Of a stretch of DNA of 64,000 nt, positions 53,996 to 62,695 are shown piece after piece. The notes beneath the pieces were generated by a model that saw nothing but the letters and a program-made list of their open reading frames with translations, searched no databases and had not been told where the DNA came from. The position numbers and the translations under genes were made by a program. Each line of letters opens with the position of its first letter. Positions within the stretch are counted from its first letter, which is position 1. This stretch comes from Piscibacillus halophilus (GTDB lineage: Bacteria > Bacillota > Bacilli > Bacillales > Alkalibacillaceae), in contig NZ_FOES01000003.1 in the NCBI RefSeq assembly GCF_900110685.1, forward strand, positions 1 to 64,000, read 5' to 3'.

Positions 53996-54538
53996 TTACG
54001 GTGACTTGATCAGTATATCATAGTTTTCTTGTGATTTTTCTATAATACTATTGCGCGGGGCTTTGACAAAATAACCTAAAGCGATCAAATCTTGTAATGA
54101 AATCCCGATATTAAGTGCTAAACAAAGAATAATAATAGGGAAATACATAGGAAACCCTATTAAAGCTAACATTAGTGGCACTGTGATCTTCAAAGTTGGA
54201 GCTAGCATGGTTAGAATAGATGTCCTCTTTGATAAACTAGATTTCATTTGTATTCTTAAAATAGGAATATATTTATATTTAAAACCCCAACGAAAGTGGA
54301 ATTCTTTATCTGTAAACATAATTGGAATTGCATGAGTAAGTTTATGCAATAAAGGTATTAGAATTAAACTACTTAACACAATATATATGCTAGGTGCTTT
54401 AATTGTAACACCTGAATAAATAATTGAAAATGGTACATACATAAATAAAAATGTTGTGAGTCCTAATAAGGTAGACAAAATGACTAACCTATTATAACCA
54501 AGCTCTTTCGACACGTTAATAGATTTCCAGCATGTCAT
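53996..54538 (-). CDS. DUF3267 family membrane protein
   Basis: A 180-aa protein with about four helices and a central motif SLILIPLLHKLTHAIPIMF, where DUF3267 proteins carry an HExxH-like metalloprotease-type motif. Here the match reads HKLTH, so the glutamate is missing and catalysis is doubtful. ATG follows AAGGAGGCCCTATT. A DUF3267 gene near hpr is also usual in Bacillus. Confidence 0.78.
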   Translation of the reverse strand: MTCWKSINVSKELGYNRLVILSTLLGLTTFLFMYVPFSIIYSGVTIKAPSIYIVLSSLILIPLLHKLTHAIPIMFTDKEFHFRWGFKYKYIPILRIQMKSSLSKRTSILTMLAPTLKITVPLMLALIGFPMYFPIIILCLALNIGISLQDLIALGYFVKAPRNSIIEKSQENYDILIKSP

Positions 54539-54713
54539 AATAGGGCCTCCTTCATTGCAGTATTATTCTGTTGAAATCACTATTTCTTTTATAATAGCTC
54601 TCAACGAATAATACGCTGATTGAAGGAAAATTTCAACCCCTTTTTTAATAATTTTTTCTCGGTTTTTAAAAAAGGGCTTTAAGCACTACCATATCAGGCC
54701 TTGAGCCTATTGA

Positions 54714-55244
54714 TTAAGATCTAGTTTCCTCACTTAAACTTTTTAATGAACGATCTAAAATTTCAAGATATTCATCTCCATATAAATGCTTCACAATAGA
54801 TTCTAAATCTTGAAATTCTGGAAAACGTCCATAAATGCTTTTTAATGGTAGTGAAGCATTCATGACACTGTTTCGTTCTGAATCGTGAGCTTCCATCGTT
54901 TCTTCGAATAACTTAACTCCTTGATCCGTTAACTTCACATAAGTATTTCTCTTATCATCTTCTTTTTTTGAAAAAGTTAATAACCCTCTTTGTTCAAGTT
55001 TTTTTGAAAAGTTAAAAGCTGTTGATACGTGCATGACCCCGAACTTAGAAACTTCGGAAATGGTTGCTCCTTTAAGATGATAAGCGATCCATAGGACATG
55101 ATGTTCATTGAGGTTTAAATCAAATGGTTTAACCCAATCTTGCCAATCTTTTTCAATGGCTTTCCATATGGCTTTAGTTAATTGAGCCATTTTATGTGAA
55201 TATAGAATCGCTTCTTGTAAGGAATATGTTTCTTTATTATCCAC
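54714..55244 (-). CDS. hpr: Transition-state regulator Hpr (ScoC), MarR family
   Basis: A 176-aa MarR-family repressor nearly identical in wording to Bacillus Hpr (KMAQLTKAIWKAIEKDWQDW, NEHHVLWIAYHLKGATISEV, FGVMHVSTAFNFSKKLEQRG, DDKRNTYVKLT). In B. subtilis it represses extracellular protease genes and sporulation or competence functions at the transition to stationary phase. The C-terminal tail is shorter than in B. subtilis (203 aa). GTG 55244 follows AAGGAGTCGGTTAG. Confidence 0.95.
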   Translation of the reverse strand: MDNKETYSLQEAILYSHKMAQLTKAIWKAIEKDWQDWVKPFDLNLNEHHVLWIAYHLKGATISEVSKFGVMHVSTAFNFSKKLEQRGLLTFSKKEDDKRNTYVKLTDQGVKLFEETMEAHDSERNSVMNASLPLKSIYGRFPEFQDLESIVKHLYGDEYLEILDRSLKSLSEETRS

Positions 55245-55281
55245 CTAACCGACTCCTTGAAAGAAAATTATATGTTATTAA

Positions 55282-55299
55282 TCTTAACATAATTTTCGA
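55282..55299 (-). promoter_or_regulatory. Extended -10 promoter of hpr, related to the repeated element
   Basis: The minus strand reads GAAAATTATGTTAAGAT, sharing GAAAATTATGTTAA with the elements at 23146 and 25904 and ending in an extended -10 (TGTTAAGAT). It lies about 38 bp before the hpr start. Confidence 0.5.
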
Positions 55300-55306
55300 A
55301 AAAATA

Positions 55307-55341
55307 AGAGTTGGCAAAACGTTTATTGTTGCCAACTCTTA
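55307..55341 (-). terminator. Terminator of gbsR
   Basis: A 12-bp perfect stem (55307-55318 with 55330-55341) is followed on the minus strand by ATTTTTTCG, three bases after the stop codon of the regulator gene. Confidence 0.88.
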
Positions 55342-55344
55342 GTA

Positions 55345-55821
55345 TTATTGGTCATATTGACTAATCTGTTTAAAAACTTCCTCTAAAGAACGGTGAAACT
55401 TAATGGCCTCCGACAATTTGTTAGTTAAAATATCGGAATCTGAATGAAGATCATTAACTTCATCCTGTATGGATTCTAAACTAGTAATTTGTAGTTCTAA
55501 AGCCTCGAGCCACCTCTTTACGTAAGTCTTCATAAATTTTTCATATAAATCTTTCTTAGCTTGATAGAGATCTTTACGAGCTCCTTTTATAAAAACTCGT
55601 TCAACTAAATTAAAATCTAATAATGTACGAATAGAATTACTCATGGCTGTTTTACTTTTTCCTAATGAGTCTTTCATATCATCTAGTGTCATTGGTTGAT
55701 CATTGAGAAAGAGGATGACAAAGAGTTGCGATTCAGTTTTATTCAATGAGAACATTTCGAGTGTTTTGGAGAATTCAGATATCAACTGATTATTGATTTG
55801 CTCTTGTTTATCTTGATTCAT
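55345..55821 (-). CDS. gbsR: GbsR/MarR-type repressor of glycine betaine uptake
   Basis: A 158-aa GbsR-family winged-helix protein (TESQLFVILFLNDQPMTLDD, LGKSKTAMSNSIRTL, FIKGARKDLYQAKKD). Family members sense choline or osmotic cues and repress betaine synthesis or uptake genes. ATG 55821 is taken although GGAGG lies 14 nt upstream, longer than usual; a TTG at 55887 would be 180 aa but lacks a site. It is divergent from opuA, with a palindromic operator between them, so it most likely represses opuA. Confidence 0.85.
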   Translation of the reverse strand: MNQDKQEQINNQLISEFSKTLEMFSLNKTESQLFVILFLNDQPMTLDDMKDSLGKSKTAMSNSIRTLLDFNLVERVFIKGARKDLYQAKKDLYEKFMKTYVKRWLEALELQITSLESIQDEVNDLHSDSDILTNKLSEAIKFHRSLEEVFKQISQYDQ

Positions 55822-55950
55822 GACTAGTGAAGTAGCCTCCTTTAAGAAGTCTAACTTTAACTCTACATTAAAACAGAAGTATTTCAACTTTACTAATTAG
55901 GAGTATAAACGAGTATTTTTAAGTAAATAAACCTATTTTTATTCTTAACT

Positions 55951-55972
55951 CTGTAAAGTTTGAACTTTACAG
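55951..55972. promoter_or_regulatory. Palindromic operator (22 bp) between gbsR and opuA
   Basis: CTGTAAAGTT-TG-AACTTTACAG is a perfect palindrome with 10-bp arms and a 2-bp centre. A half-site TAAAGTTTGAA recurs at 55999-56009, over the -35 of the proximal promoter, and AACTTTA half-sites occur at 55852-55890 on the gbsR side. It is the expected geometry for the GbsR-type regulator encoded next to it. Confidence 0.72.
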
Positions 55973-56004
55973 ACTATATAAACGGATACAATTGTTTATA
56001 AAGT

Positions 56005-56033
56005 TTGAAAAAATGAAACAAAATCTTTATAGT
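56005..56033 (+). promoter_or_regulatory. Sigma-A promoter of opuA
   Basis: TTGAAA (56005-56010) and TATAGT (56028-56033) are exactly 17 bp apart. The -35 is embedded in the half-operator at 55999-56009. RNA would start near 56040, leaving about 70 nt before the start codon. Confidence 0.72.
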
Positions 56034-56113
56034 TGAAAAGGTGATTTATTACACGATGATTACAAAGTATTACATACGTGTAGGATAAAAGTACGTCAAG
56101 AGAGGTGAAAAGT

Positions 56114-57313
56114 GTGCCAGTTATAAAGGTCAGTAATTTATCAAAAATTTTTGGTAAGAAAACCAAAGAGGCACAAAGATTATTAGATGAAGGATATTCT
56201 AAGGAAGAAATCCTTGAAAAAACAGGTTGTACCGTCGGGGTAAACCGTGCAAGTTTTGAAGTTGAAGAGGGCGAAGTATTCGTCATTATGGGTTTATCAG
56301 GTAGTGGTAAATCGACTCTTGTACGCTTACTCAATAGATTAATAGAACCTACAGAAGGGGACGTAGAAATTGACGGTGAGAACTTAGCAACGATGAACAA
56401 GGAAGATTTACGTAATATTCGTCGTCAAAAAATGAGTATGGTGTTTCAGAAGTTTGCTCTATTTCCATTCCGTACGGTTCTAGAGAATACGGAGTTTGGT
56501 TTAGAAGTACAAGGAGTTTCGAAAGAAGAACGTTCAGAAAAAGCTAGAGAAGCTTTGGAATTAGTTGGCTTAGGAAGCTTTGTTGATCAGTTGCCGAGTC
56601 AATTATCAGGTGGTATGCAGCAGCGTGTTGGATTAGCACGAGCTTTGGCTAATGATCCTGAAGTTTTATTAATGGACGAAGCTTTTTCAGCATTAGACCC
56701 ATTAATTCGTAAAGATATGCAAGATGAATTATTAGATTTACAAGAAAAAATGCAGAAAACGATTATCTTTATTACACACGATTTAGATGAAGCTTTACGT
56801 ATTGGTGATCGTATTGCATTAATGAAAGATGGCTCCATTGTTCAGATTGGATCGCCTGAAGAAATCTTAATTAATCCAGCTAACGATTACGTTGAGAAAT
56901 TCGTTGAAGACGTGGATCGTTCCAAAGTTTTAACAGCTGAAAAGATTATGAAACGACCTGAAACGGTTAATATTGATAAACACGGCCCACGTGTGGCATT
57001 AGAGCGTATCCGTGAACAAGGTCTTTCTAGTATTTTTGTAACAGATCGTTCTCGTAATCTAAAAGGCTATGTGACTGCTGATGACGTGTCAGAAGCACGA
57101 AAACAAGGGAAAAGTGACCTTCGAGAGATCCTAAGAACCGATATGCCTAAGGTCGATAAAGAAACTTCTGTTCATGATTTATTTGATATTATTCATGATT
57201 CGCCGGTTCCAGTAACCGTAGTGGAAGATGGAAAATTACGTGGCATTATCGTCCGAGGCTCTATCATTGCAGCGTTGGCTAACGGAAGTGAGGTGGACGG
57301 AAATGATGCTTAG
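56114..57313 (+). CDS. opuAA: Glycine betaine/proline betaine ABC transporter ATPase (OpuAA/GbuA type)
   Basis: A 399-aa ATPase of the osmoprotectant (OTCN) family: Walker [10 protein letters not shown], signature [15 protein letters not shown], Walker [13 protein letters not shown]. The C-terminal part (about 275-395) contains tandem CBS domains, which in OpuA sense ionic strength. The N-terminus [20 protein letters not shown] is typical. GTG 56114 is preferred over GTG 56105 because AGAGGTGA lies just upstream. First gene of the opuA operon. Confidence 0.94.
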   Translation: MPVIKVSNLSKIFGKKTKEAQRLLDEGYSKEEILEKTGCTVGVNRASFEVEEGEVFVIMGLSGSGKSTLVRLLNRLIEPTEGDVEIDGENLATMNKEDLRNIRRQKMSMVFQKFALFPFRTVLENTEFGLEVQGVSKEERSEKAREALELVGLGSFVDQLPSQLSGGMQQRVGLARALANDPEVLLMDEAFSALDPLIRKDMQDELLDLQEKMQKTIIFITHDLDEALRIGDRIALMKDGSIVQIGSPEEILINPANDYVEKFVEDVDRSKVLTAEKIMKRPETVNIDKHGPRVALERIREQGLSSIFVTDRSRNLKGYVTADDVSEARKQGKSDLREILRTDMPKVDKETSVHDLFDIIHDSPVPVTVVEDGKLRGIIVRGSIIAALANGSEVDGNDA

Positions 57314-58196
57314 TATGACTAAGTTTACTTTACTAAGTTTTATAACATCGATGGAAGAGTTTTTTGGAAATACAATACCTGTTGCAGAAGGGGTTGACAG
57401 GTTTGTAGAATGGATTACTGAAACTTTTAATTGGTTTTTTGATCCAGTTAAGAACGACTTTGGAAATTTAATTGAAAATTTTGCAGAGTTATTAGCATCA
57501 TTACCAGCAAGTATTGTTATTTTATTGGCTGTTGTATTGGCTTATTTCTTATCTGGTAGGAGATTTGCTTTACCAGTTTTTACATTGGTTGGCTTACTCT
57601 TTATATATAACCAACAACTATGGGAGCAACTGATGTTTACATTTACATTAGTGTTGGTTGCAAGTTTTATTTCAGTTATAGTAGGAATTCCGGTTGGTAT
57701 TTTAATGTCTAAGAGTTCGTTGGCAGAAGCAATTATTAAGCCTATTTTAGACTTTATGCAGACGATGCCGGCATTTGTATACTTAATTCCAGCTGTAGTG
57801 TTCTTTGGAATTGGTATGGTTCCAGGCGTTTTTGCATCATTTATTTTTGCAACGCCACCTGTCGTGCGTTTTACCAACTTAGGTATACGACAAGTATCTA
57901 AGGAATTAGTGGAAGCTTCTGATGCATTTGGTGCGACTGGAAAACAAAAGTTATTTAAAGTCGAATTACCGATGGCGAAAACAACGATTATGGCAGGTAT
58001 TAACCAAACTGTCATGCTTTCATTATCGATGGTCGTCATCGCATCGATGATCGGTGCACCTGGTTTAGGACGTGACGTATTATCTGCGTTACAACGTGCT
58101 CAGGAAGGTCCAGGTTTTGTTGCTGGTTTATCGATTGTAATTTTAGCGATTATTATTGATCGTATTACACAAAATTTAAACAAAGGCAAAGCATAG
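57303..58196 (+). CDS. opuAB: Glycine betaine ABC transporter permease (OpuAB/GbuB type)
   Basis: A 297-aa permease with about eight helices and the inner-membrane coupling motif [20 protein letters not shown] (EAA loop). The N-terminal amphipathic part ([18 protein letters not shown]) is typical of OpuAB/ProW. ATG 57303 overlaps the ATPase gene by 11 nt and follows GAGGTGGACGG; a much earlier in-frame start at 57228 lies deep within opuAA and is rejected. Confidence 0.93.
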   Translation: MMLSMTKFTLLSFITSMEEFFGNTIPVAEGVDRFVEWITETFNWFFDPVKNDFGNLIENFAELLASLPASIVILLAVVLAYFLSGRRFALPVFTLVGLLFIYNQQLWEQLMFTFTLVLVASFISVIVGIPVGILMSKSSLAEAIIKPILDFMQTMPAFVYLIPAVVFFGIGMVPGVFASFIFATPPVVRFTNLGIRQVSKELVEASDAFGATGKQKLFKVELPMAKTTIMAGINQTVMLSLSMVVIASMIGAPGLGRDVLSALQRAQEGPGFVAGLSIVILAIIIDRITQNLNKGKA

Positions 58197-58201
58197 GGAA
58201 T

Positions 58202-58219
58202 AACTCCATTATTGGAGTT
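58202..58219 (+). other. Small hairpin between opuAB and opuAC
   Basis: A 7-bp stem (AACTCCA/TGGAGTT, 4-nt loop) without a clear T run. It may protect or process the operon mRNA so that the binding-protein part is made in excess, a common arrangement; this is inference. Confidence 0.4.
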
Positions 58220-58256
58220 TCCAATATAAATATTCTTAAAAAGGGGAGTCTTTAAT

Positions 58257-59159
58257 ATGTTGAAAATGTGGAAAACATTAGGATTAGTATCCATTTTATC
58301 TTTAGGATTACTACTTGCCGCTTGTGGTGATTCTGATGAAGGAAATGGAGATGAAGGTGGAGATTCACAAGTTGGTGATGGTGAATCAGTCGAATTGGTG
58401 TATGTTGAGTGGGACTCTGAAATTGCTTCAACACATGTTGTTGGAAAAGTATTAGAAGACTTAGGCTATGACGTATCGTTAACGCCATTAGATAACGCTG
58501 TTATGTGGGAATCCGTGGCAAATGGAGAAGCAGACGGTATGGTAGCAGCTTGGTTACCAGCTACACATGCGTCACAGTTTGAAGAGAATAAGGATAGTGT
58601 CGTTGATTTAGGAGAAAATCTTGAAGGCGCGAAAATTGGTTTAGTCGTTCCAGAATACATGGACATAAACTCTATTGAAGAATTACCAGATGTTGCTGAT
58701 GAGTTAGGTCAAAAAATCACTGGTATTGAAGCAGGTGCAGGTGTTGTATCTTCAGCAGAAAATTCTATTGAAGATTATGGTTTAGATGGTTGGGAAGTAC
58801 AGACTTCTTCAAGTGGTGCAATGGCAACTGCATTAGGAGAAGCAATCAACAATGAAGAGCCAATCGTTGTAACTGGTTGGACTCCACACTGGAAGTTCGC
58901 GGAGTATGATCTTAAATATCTAGAAGATCCAGAAGGTTCTTTTGGTGAAGCTGAGGTTATTAAAACAATGGTGCGTGAAGGTTTAGAAGAAGATCTACCT
59001 AACGTATACACAGTTTTAGATCAGTTCAACTGGGAAACTGAAGATATGGAAAGTGTTATGTTAGACATTCAAAACGGTGCTGATCCAGCAGATGCAGCAG
59101 CAACGTGGGTAGAAGAAAACGAAGATAAAGTTTCAGAGTGGACTGAAGGTGTAGAATAA
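58257..59159 (+). CDS. opuAC: Glycine betaine-binding lipoprotein (OpuAC/GbuC type)
   Basis: A 300-aa substrate-binding lipoprotein (signal LVSILSLGLLLAACG). Conserved OpuAC segments include YVEWDSEIASTHVVGKVLED, DGMVAAWLPATH and TGWTPHWKFAEYDLKYLEDP, whose tryptophans would form the cage for the trimethylammonium group. The protein is strongly acidic. ATG follows AAAAGGGGAGTC. Together with OpuAA and OpuAB it takes up compatible solutes under salt stress. Confidence 0.94.
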   Translation: MLKMWKTLGLVSILSLGLLLAACGDSDEGNGDEGGDSQVGDGESVELVYVEWDSEIASTHVVGKVLEDLGYDVSLTPLDNAVMWESVANGEADGMVAAWLPATHASQFEENKDSVVDLGENLEGAKIGLVVPEYMDINSIEELPDVADELGQKITGIEAGAGVVSSAENSIEDYGLDGWEVQTSSSGAMATALGEAINNEEPIVVTGWTPHWKFAEYDLKYLEDPEGSFGEAEVIKTMVREGLEEDLPNVYTVLDQFNWETEDMESVMLDIQNGADPADAAATWVEENEDKVSEWTEGVE

Positions 59160-59176
59160 TTACATCTAGAATCTAA

Positions 59177-59214
59177 AAACTCGGTCGAATGTTGTTTCGA
59201 CCGAGTTTTTTATT
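59177..59214 (+). terminator. Terminator of the opuA operon
   Basis: A 13-bp perfect stem (59177-59189 with 59196-59208) with a 6-nt loop is followed by TTTTATTT. Confidence 0.93.
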
Positions 59215-59227
59215 TATTCTAGTCGAT

Positions 59228-59362
59228 TTGGCGAAAATAGAGCCTTTTTTAGCGAAACTAACAATGAAATTGGCGAGACTTTATTCAAGTTTGGCGATCC
59301 AAACAAGTAAGTTGGCGAAAGTTAATAAAAAAATAGCGAAACATCTTTCAATATTGGCGAAA
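59228..59362 (+). repeat. 21-bp phased intergenic array B (TTGGCGAAA type, 7 units)
   Basis: Cores start at 59228, 59249, 59270, 59291, 59312, 59333 and 59354, always 21 bp apart: TTGGCGAAA, TTAGCGAAA, TTGGCGAGA, TTGGCGATC, TTGGCGAAA, ATAGCGAAA, TTGGCGAAA. Spacers of 12 bp differ. The array lies between the opuA terminator and the convergent yhaH terminator; the rest of this 340-bp gap holds nothing else I can identify. Confidence 0.88.
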
Positions 59363-59463
59363 CTTCACGCTTCAGAATGAATATAACCTGTAGTGTAAAA
59401 TTGGAAATCAAACATTAACTCGTTTCCTAATCGTATTTCTGATTTTGTGCTTTTTTCTTATAT

Positions 59464-59494
59464 TAAAAAAACGTCCGTAAACATACGGACGTTT
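59464..59494 (-). terminator. Terminator of yhaH
   Basis: Arms AACGTCCGTA and TACGGACGTT (59470-59479, 59484-59493) followed on the minus strand by TTTTTTTAATA. Confidence 0.88.
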
Positions 59495-59502
59495 AACTAT
59501 TC

Positions 59503-59877
59503 TTAGACATTATGTTTTGAATCATCTTTTAACTTATCTTCTAATTCTTTAATACTCTCTTCAATGTGCTTTAAATGTTCTTGTAAATTTTCTTGATGAG
59601 GCTCAATTGTTTCTTTCCAGCTTTCAATAGAAACCTTAATATCTTGTGATAAATCTTTAAGAAGCGCGGCACCTTCTTTTGATGTTTGAGTTAATTGATT
59701 TTTTAAATCTAAACCGTCTTCTCTAATTTGTTGAGCTATATCACGTAATCGTTCACTTTGGTCCTTAACTTTAGAACGTAATTCTTCGCCTGAACTAGGA
59801 GTAGTTAGAAGAGAAACAGAAGCTCCGACTACACTTCCGAACAAGACACCTAGTAATAATGATTTACCATTTGCCAT
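59503..59877 (-). CDS. yhaH: YtxH-domain protein YhaH
   Basis: A 124-aa protein with one N-terminal helix and the YtxH motif (LLLGVLFGSVVGASVSLLTTP then SSGEELRSKVKDQ), followed by a long amphipathic helical region (coiled coil, 40-120). Function unknown; yhaH lies near hpr and hit in B. subtilis as here. ATG 59877 follows AAAGGAGTCGATACG. Confidence 0.87.
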   Translation of the reverse strand: MANGKSLLLGVLFGSVVGASVSLLTTPSSGEELRSKVKDQSERLRDIAQQIREDGLDLKNQLTQTSKEGAALLKDLSQDIKVSIESWKETIEPHQENLQEHLKHIEESIKELEDKLKDDSKHNV

Positions 59878-59953
59878 CGTATCGACTCCTTTCATAGTTA
59901 CTATTTATTATAACCTTTTTAAGCTTCAATGTTTAGACTGTTTTTTAAAGAGT

Positions 59954-60370
59954 CTAGAAGTGATTTGTAATTTTATTAGAGATTTCTTGTAGTTTTTCTG
60001 TTGACGATTCATTTGAGACTTTCCATTGTGATTTAAATCCATCGTTTTCATCATAACGTGGAATCACATGTATGTGATAATGAAAAACGCTTTGATCAGC
60101 GAATGAACCGTTATTATTCAATAAGTTCATCCCTTTAGGTTGATAAGCTGATTTAATAGCATTAGCGACTTTTGGTACTGCTTTAAATAGGTTCGAAGCG
60201 GTTTCATCATCGAGTTCAAAAATGTCTTGTTTATGATTTTTGGGAATAACTAATGTATGACCTTCTGTTACTTGGCTAATATCTAAGAAGGCATAAACAT
60301 GCTCGTCTTCATAAATTTTAGCAGATGGGATTTCCCCGTCAATGATTTTGCAAAAGATACAATCTGACAT
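59954..60370 (-). CDS. hit: HIT family nucleotide hydrolase/transferase
   Basis: A 138-aa histidine-triad protein of the HINT branch. The catalytic triad is His97-x-His99-x-His101 (HYHIHVIPR); Cys4 and Cys7 in the head (CIFCKI) may bind zinc. HINT enzymes hydrolyse nucleoside phosphoramidates. ATG 60370 follows AAGGAGGACTTATTAA. It is divergent from ecsA, as in B. subtilis. Confidence 0.94.
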   Translation of the reverse strand: MSDCIFCKIIDGEIPSAKIYEDEHVYAFLDISQVTEGHTLVIPKNHKQDIFELDDETASNLFKAVPKVANAIKSAYQPKGMNLLNNNGSFADQSVFHYHIHVIPRYDENDGFKSQWKVSNESSTEKLQEISNKITNHF

Positions 60371-60515
60371 TTAATAAGTCCTCCTTATGCATATTCTTAC
60401 CATTATTTTAACGTAAGGTCATGTCGAATAACAGAAGAATACGTCATTTCTATTAAATCTATCCAATTTTTTGGTATGATAAACAGTAGTGATATAGATA
60501 GAAAAGAGGGATTAC

Positions 60516-61253
60516 ATGAGTGATTTGTTATCCATTGAAGGATTAGTGGGAGGTTATACTCAACAGAATGTTTTACATGGGATTTCCTTTGATGTCAAAC
60601 AAGGTGAGGTAGTTGGTTTGATTGGACTTAATGGTGCTGGTAAAAGTACCACGATTAAACATATTATCGGTTTAATGAGTCCTAAACAAGGTACCATTAA
60701 AATAAACGGTCGTACCGTATCTGATGATTTAGAGAAATACCGTCGCGAATTTGCTTACATACCTGAGATGCCGATGTTGTATGAGGAATTAACGTTGGAA
60801 GAACATCTGAGGTTAACAGCGATGGCTTATGGAATTAGTGAGCAAACTTATAAAGAACGTACTCAGTTTCTTTTAAAAGAATTTAGATTAGATGAAAAAC
60901 GCAAATGGTTTCCGGTCCATTTTTCAAAAGGAATGCGACAAAAAGTGATGATTATGTGTGCTTTTCTAGTTCGTCCTTCGTTATATATTGTTGATGAACC
61001 ATTTGTTGGACTTGACCCTCTTGGAATTCAATCTTATTTAAATACGATGAATGACATGAAAGAGCAGGGTGCGGGTGTTTTAATGTCTACACATATTTTA
61101 GCCACGGCAGAAAAATATTGTGATCGATTTGTCATTTTACATCAAGGTAAGATCCGAGCTTTTGGTCCATTAAAAGATTTACAACAAGAATTTAACATGC
61201 CTAACGCTAGTTTAGATGATATATATGTACAACTAACAAAGGACGATGCGTAA
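60516..61253 (+). CDS. ecsA: ABC transporter ATPase EcsA
   Basis: A 245-aa ATPase with Walker A GLNGAGKST, signature FSKGMRQKV and Walker B LYIVDEPFVGLD. EcsAB supports the intramembrane protease RasP and affects secretion, competence and sporulation in B. subtilis; the transported substrate is debated. ATG follows AAAAGAGGGATTAC. Its stop overlaps the ecsB start by one base. Confidence 0.94.
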   Translation: MSDLLSIEGLVGGYTQQNVLHGISFDVKQGEVVGLIGLNGAGKSTTIKHIIGLMSPKQGTIKINGRTVSDDLEKYRREFAYIPEMPMLYEELTLEEHLRLTAMAYGISEQTYKERTQFLLKEFRLDEKRKWFPVHFSKGMRQKVMIMCAFLVRPSLYIVDEPFVGLDPLGIQSYLNTMNDMKEQGAGVLMSTHILATAEKYCDRFVILHQGKIRAFGPLKDLQQEFNMPNASLDDIYVQLTKDDA

Positions 61254-62473
61254 TGGATACAAATCAATTATGGAAAGAGCGTTTTGGTCATCATGTTAAG
61301 ATGTTGAGTCGTTATTTACGTTTAATGTTCAATGACCATTTGGCGTTTGCGTTAATTTTTTTCGTAGCGGCAGGTGCTTATTTTTACCAAGAGTGGTTAG
61401 AGGGGGTTCCTGATACTTTTCCAGTCGATTGGATTATGGCAGTCGTATTGGGGTTATTATTAGCCCATAGCCCTGTTAGAACGTTTTTTAAAGAAGCGGA
61501 TACCGTATTTTTATTAAGCGTTGAAAATCGATTGGGTCCATATATCCGAAATGGAGTGATTTATAGCTTAATCATCCAAGGATACTGGCTGGCGATCTTT
61601 TTATTTGTATTTACTCCTCTGTATTTAAAAATCTATAGTGGAACAGATGCTCAGTATTTACTCGTTATGCTCGGGGTTTTGATTGGAGTCAAAATCATTA
61701 ACTTACTAGCGGTATGGTTTTTGGATAAGTCACGAGAACGTCGACTCCATTATTTCGATGTGATTGTCAGGGCGGCGATTAATATCATGCTAGTTTATTT
61801 CCTAGTAAACGGTGAATTATTATACGTCTTGATTGCGACAGCTCTTATTATTGGAGTGGCATTTTTAAATTATTGGAACATTTATCAAAAATACAGTCTG
61901 CCATGGGATGCATTAATTGAGAAAGAAGAAGCTAGACTGCAATTATTTTACCGTTTGGCAAACTTATCGACGGATGTGCCTGATTTAAAACGAAAACCTA
62001 AAAAACGGCATGGATTAGTTAATCTTGTGACCAAACCGATTAATCATGATCAATCCAATACTTATACTTATTTGTACTTCATCACGTTTATAAGAAGTGG
62101 TGACTATTTCGGGATGTATTTAAGGTTAATTGGGTTAACTATTTTCTTCATTTTCTGGGTGCCTTTATTTTGGGGTAAGCTTATTTTTGCGATCTTGTTC
62201 TTGTTTGTGACTGGATTTCAATTCATCACCATCTATAATCACCATAAAACATTAGATTGGATTCAGCTTTATCCAGTCGCTCAGCATGTACGAAAGAAGG
62301 CTGTCCATCAATTAATCTTTCTATTAATGCTAGCGAAGGTTGTAGTTGTATTTGTACTATTCATGTTTGCTAGTGATCTTGTAGACGCTATCATATATGC
62401 TGGGGTTGGGTTAGCTTTCACTCTACTTTTTGAAAACTTTTATGTAAAAGCACGAATAGAACGAATGAGTTAA
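61253..62473 (+). CDS. ecsB: ABC transporter permease EcsB
   Basis: A 406-aa integral membrane protein with about eight helices and a soluble loop (about 215-270), typical of EcsB. It follows ecsA with a one-base overlap (TAATG), implying coupled translation. No ecsC follows; a terminator and an intergenic repeat array come next instead. Confidence 0.92.
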   Translation: MDTNQLWKERFGHHVKMLSRYLRLMFNDHLAFALIFFVAAGAYFYQEWLEGVPDTFPVDWIMAVVLGLLLAHSPVRTFFKEADTVFLLSVENRLGPYIRNGVIYSLIIQGYWLAIFLFVFTPLYLKIYSGTDAQYLLVMLGVLIGVKIINLLAVWFLDKSRERRLHYFDVIVRAAINIMLVYFLVNGELLYVLIATALIIGVAFLNYWNIYQKYSLPWDALIEKEEARLQLFYRLANLSTDVPDLKRKPKKRHGLVNLVTKPINHDQSNTYTYLYFITFIRSGDYFGMYLRLIGLTIFFIFWVPLFWGKLIFAILFLFVTGFQFITIYNHHKTLDWIQLYPVAQHVRKKAVHQLIFLLMLAKVVVVFVLFMFASDLVDAIIYAGVGLAFTLLFENFYVKARIERMS

Positions 62474-62478
62474 AAGGA

Positions 62479-62516
62479 ATGTGTATGCCAATTATAAGCG
62501 GGCATACACATTTTTC
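62479..62516 (+). terminator. Terminator of ecsAB
   Basis: Perfect 11-bp arms ATGTGTATGCC and GGCATACACAT (62479-62489, 62501-62511) followed by TTTTC. Confidence 0.92.
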
Positions 62517-62539
62517 TTTATTGAAGAGGAATAGGAAAG

Positions 62540-62695
62540 TTGCAAATTAAAAGAGAAAACCTGCAAGTAAGGACCTGAAACTTACAAGTAAGAGTAGGGA
62601 ACTTGCAAGTAAGATACAGGGACTCGCAAATAGAAGATAAAAATCTACAAATTGCTGAGGTCTTCCTGCAAATAAAAGTGAGAAATCTGCAAATA
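62540..62695 (+). repeat. 21-bp phased intergenic array C (TTGCAAGTA type, 8 units)
   Basis: Cores start at 62540, 62561, 62582, 62603, 62624, 62645, 62666 and 62687, exactly 21 bp apart: TTGCAAATT, CTGCAAGTA, TTACAAGTA, TTGCAAGTA, TCGCAAATA, CTACAAATT, CTGCAAATA, CTGCAAATA. Spacers are purine-rich and unrelated. The core resembles that of array A. It occupies most of the 355-bp gap between ecsB and the YitT gene; I see no other feature in the remainder. Confidence 0.88.

Noticed and set aside
54539-54713. Possible terminator downstream of hpr
   Set aside because: Only short interrupted pairing (GGCT/AGCC) is seen before the T run, so I do not call it with confidence.
57228-57302. Upstream extension of the opuAB reading frame
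   Set aside because: It lies within the CBS region of opuAA and has no ribosome site; ATG 57303 has one and fits the family length.
59189-59380. 63-codon ORF with LAK heptads
   Set aside because: It is the translation of array B; a 21-bp period automatically gives seven-residue repeats. It overlaps the opuA terminator and has no ribosome site.
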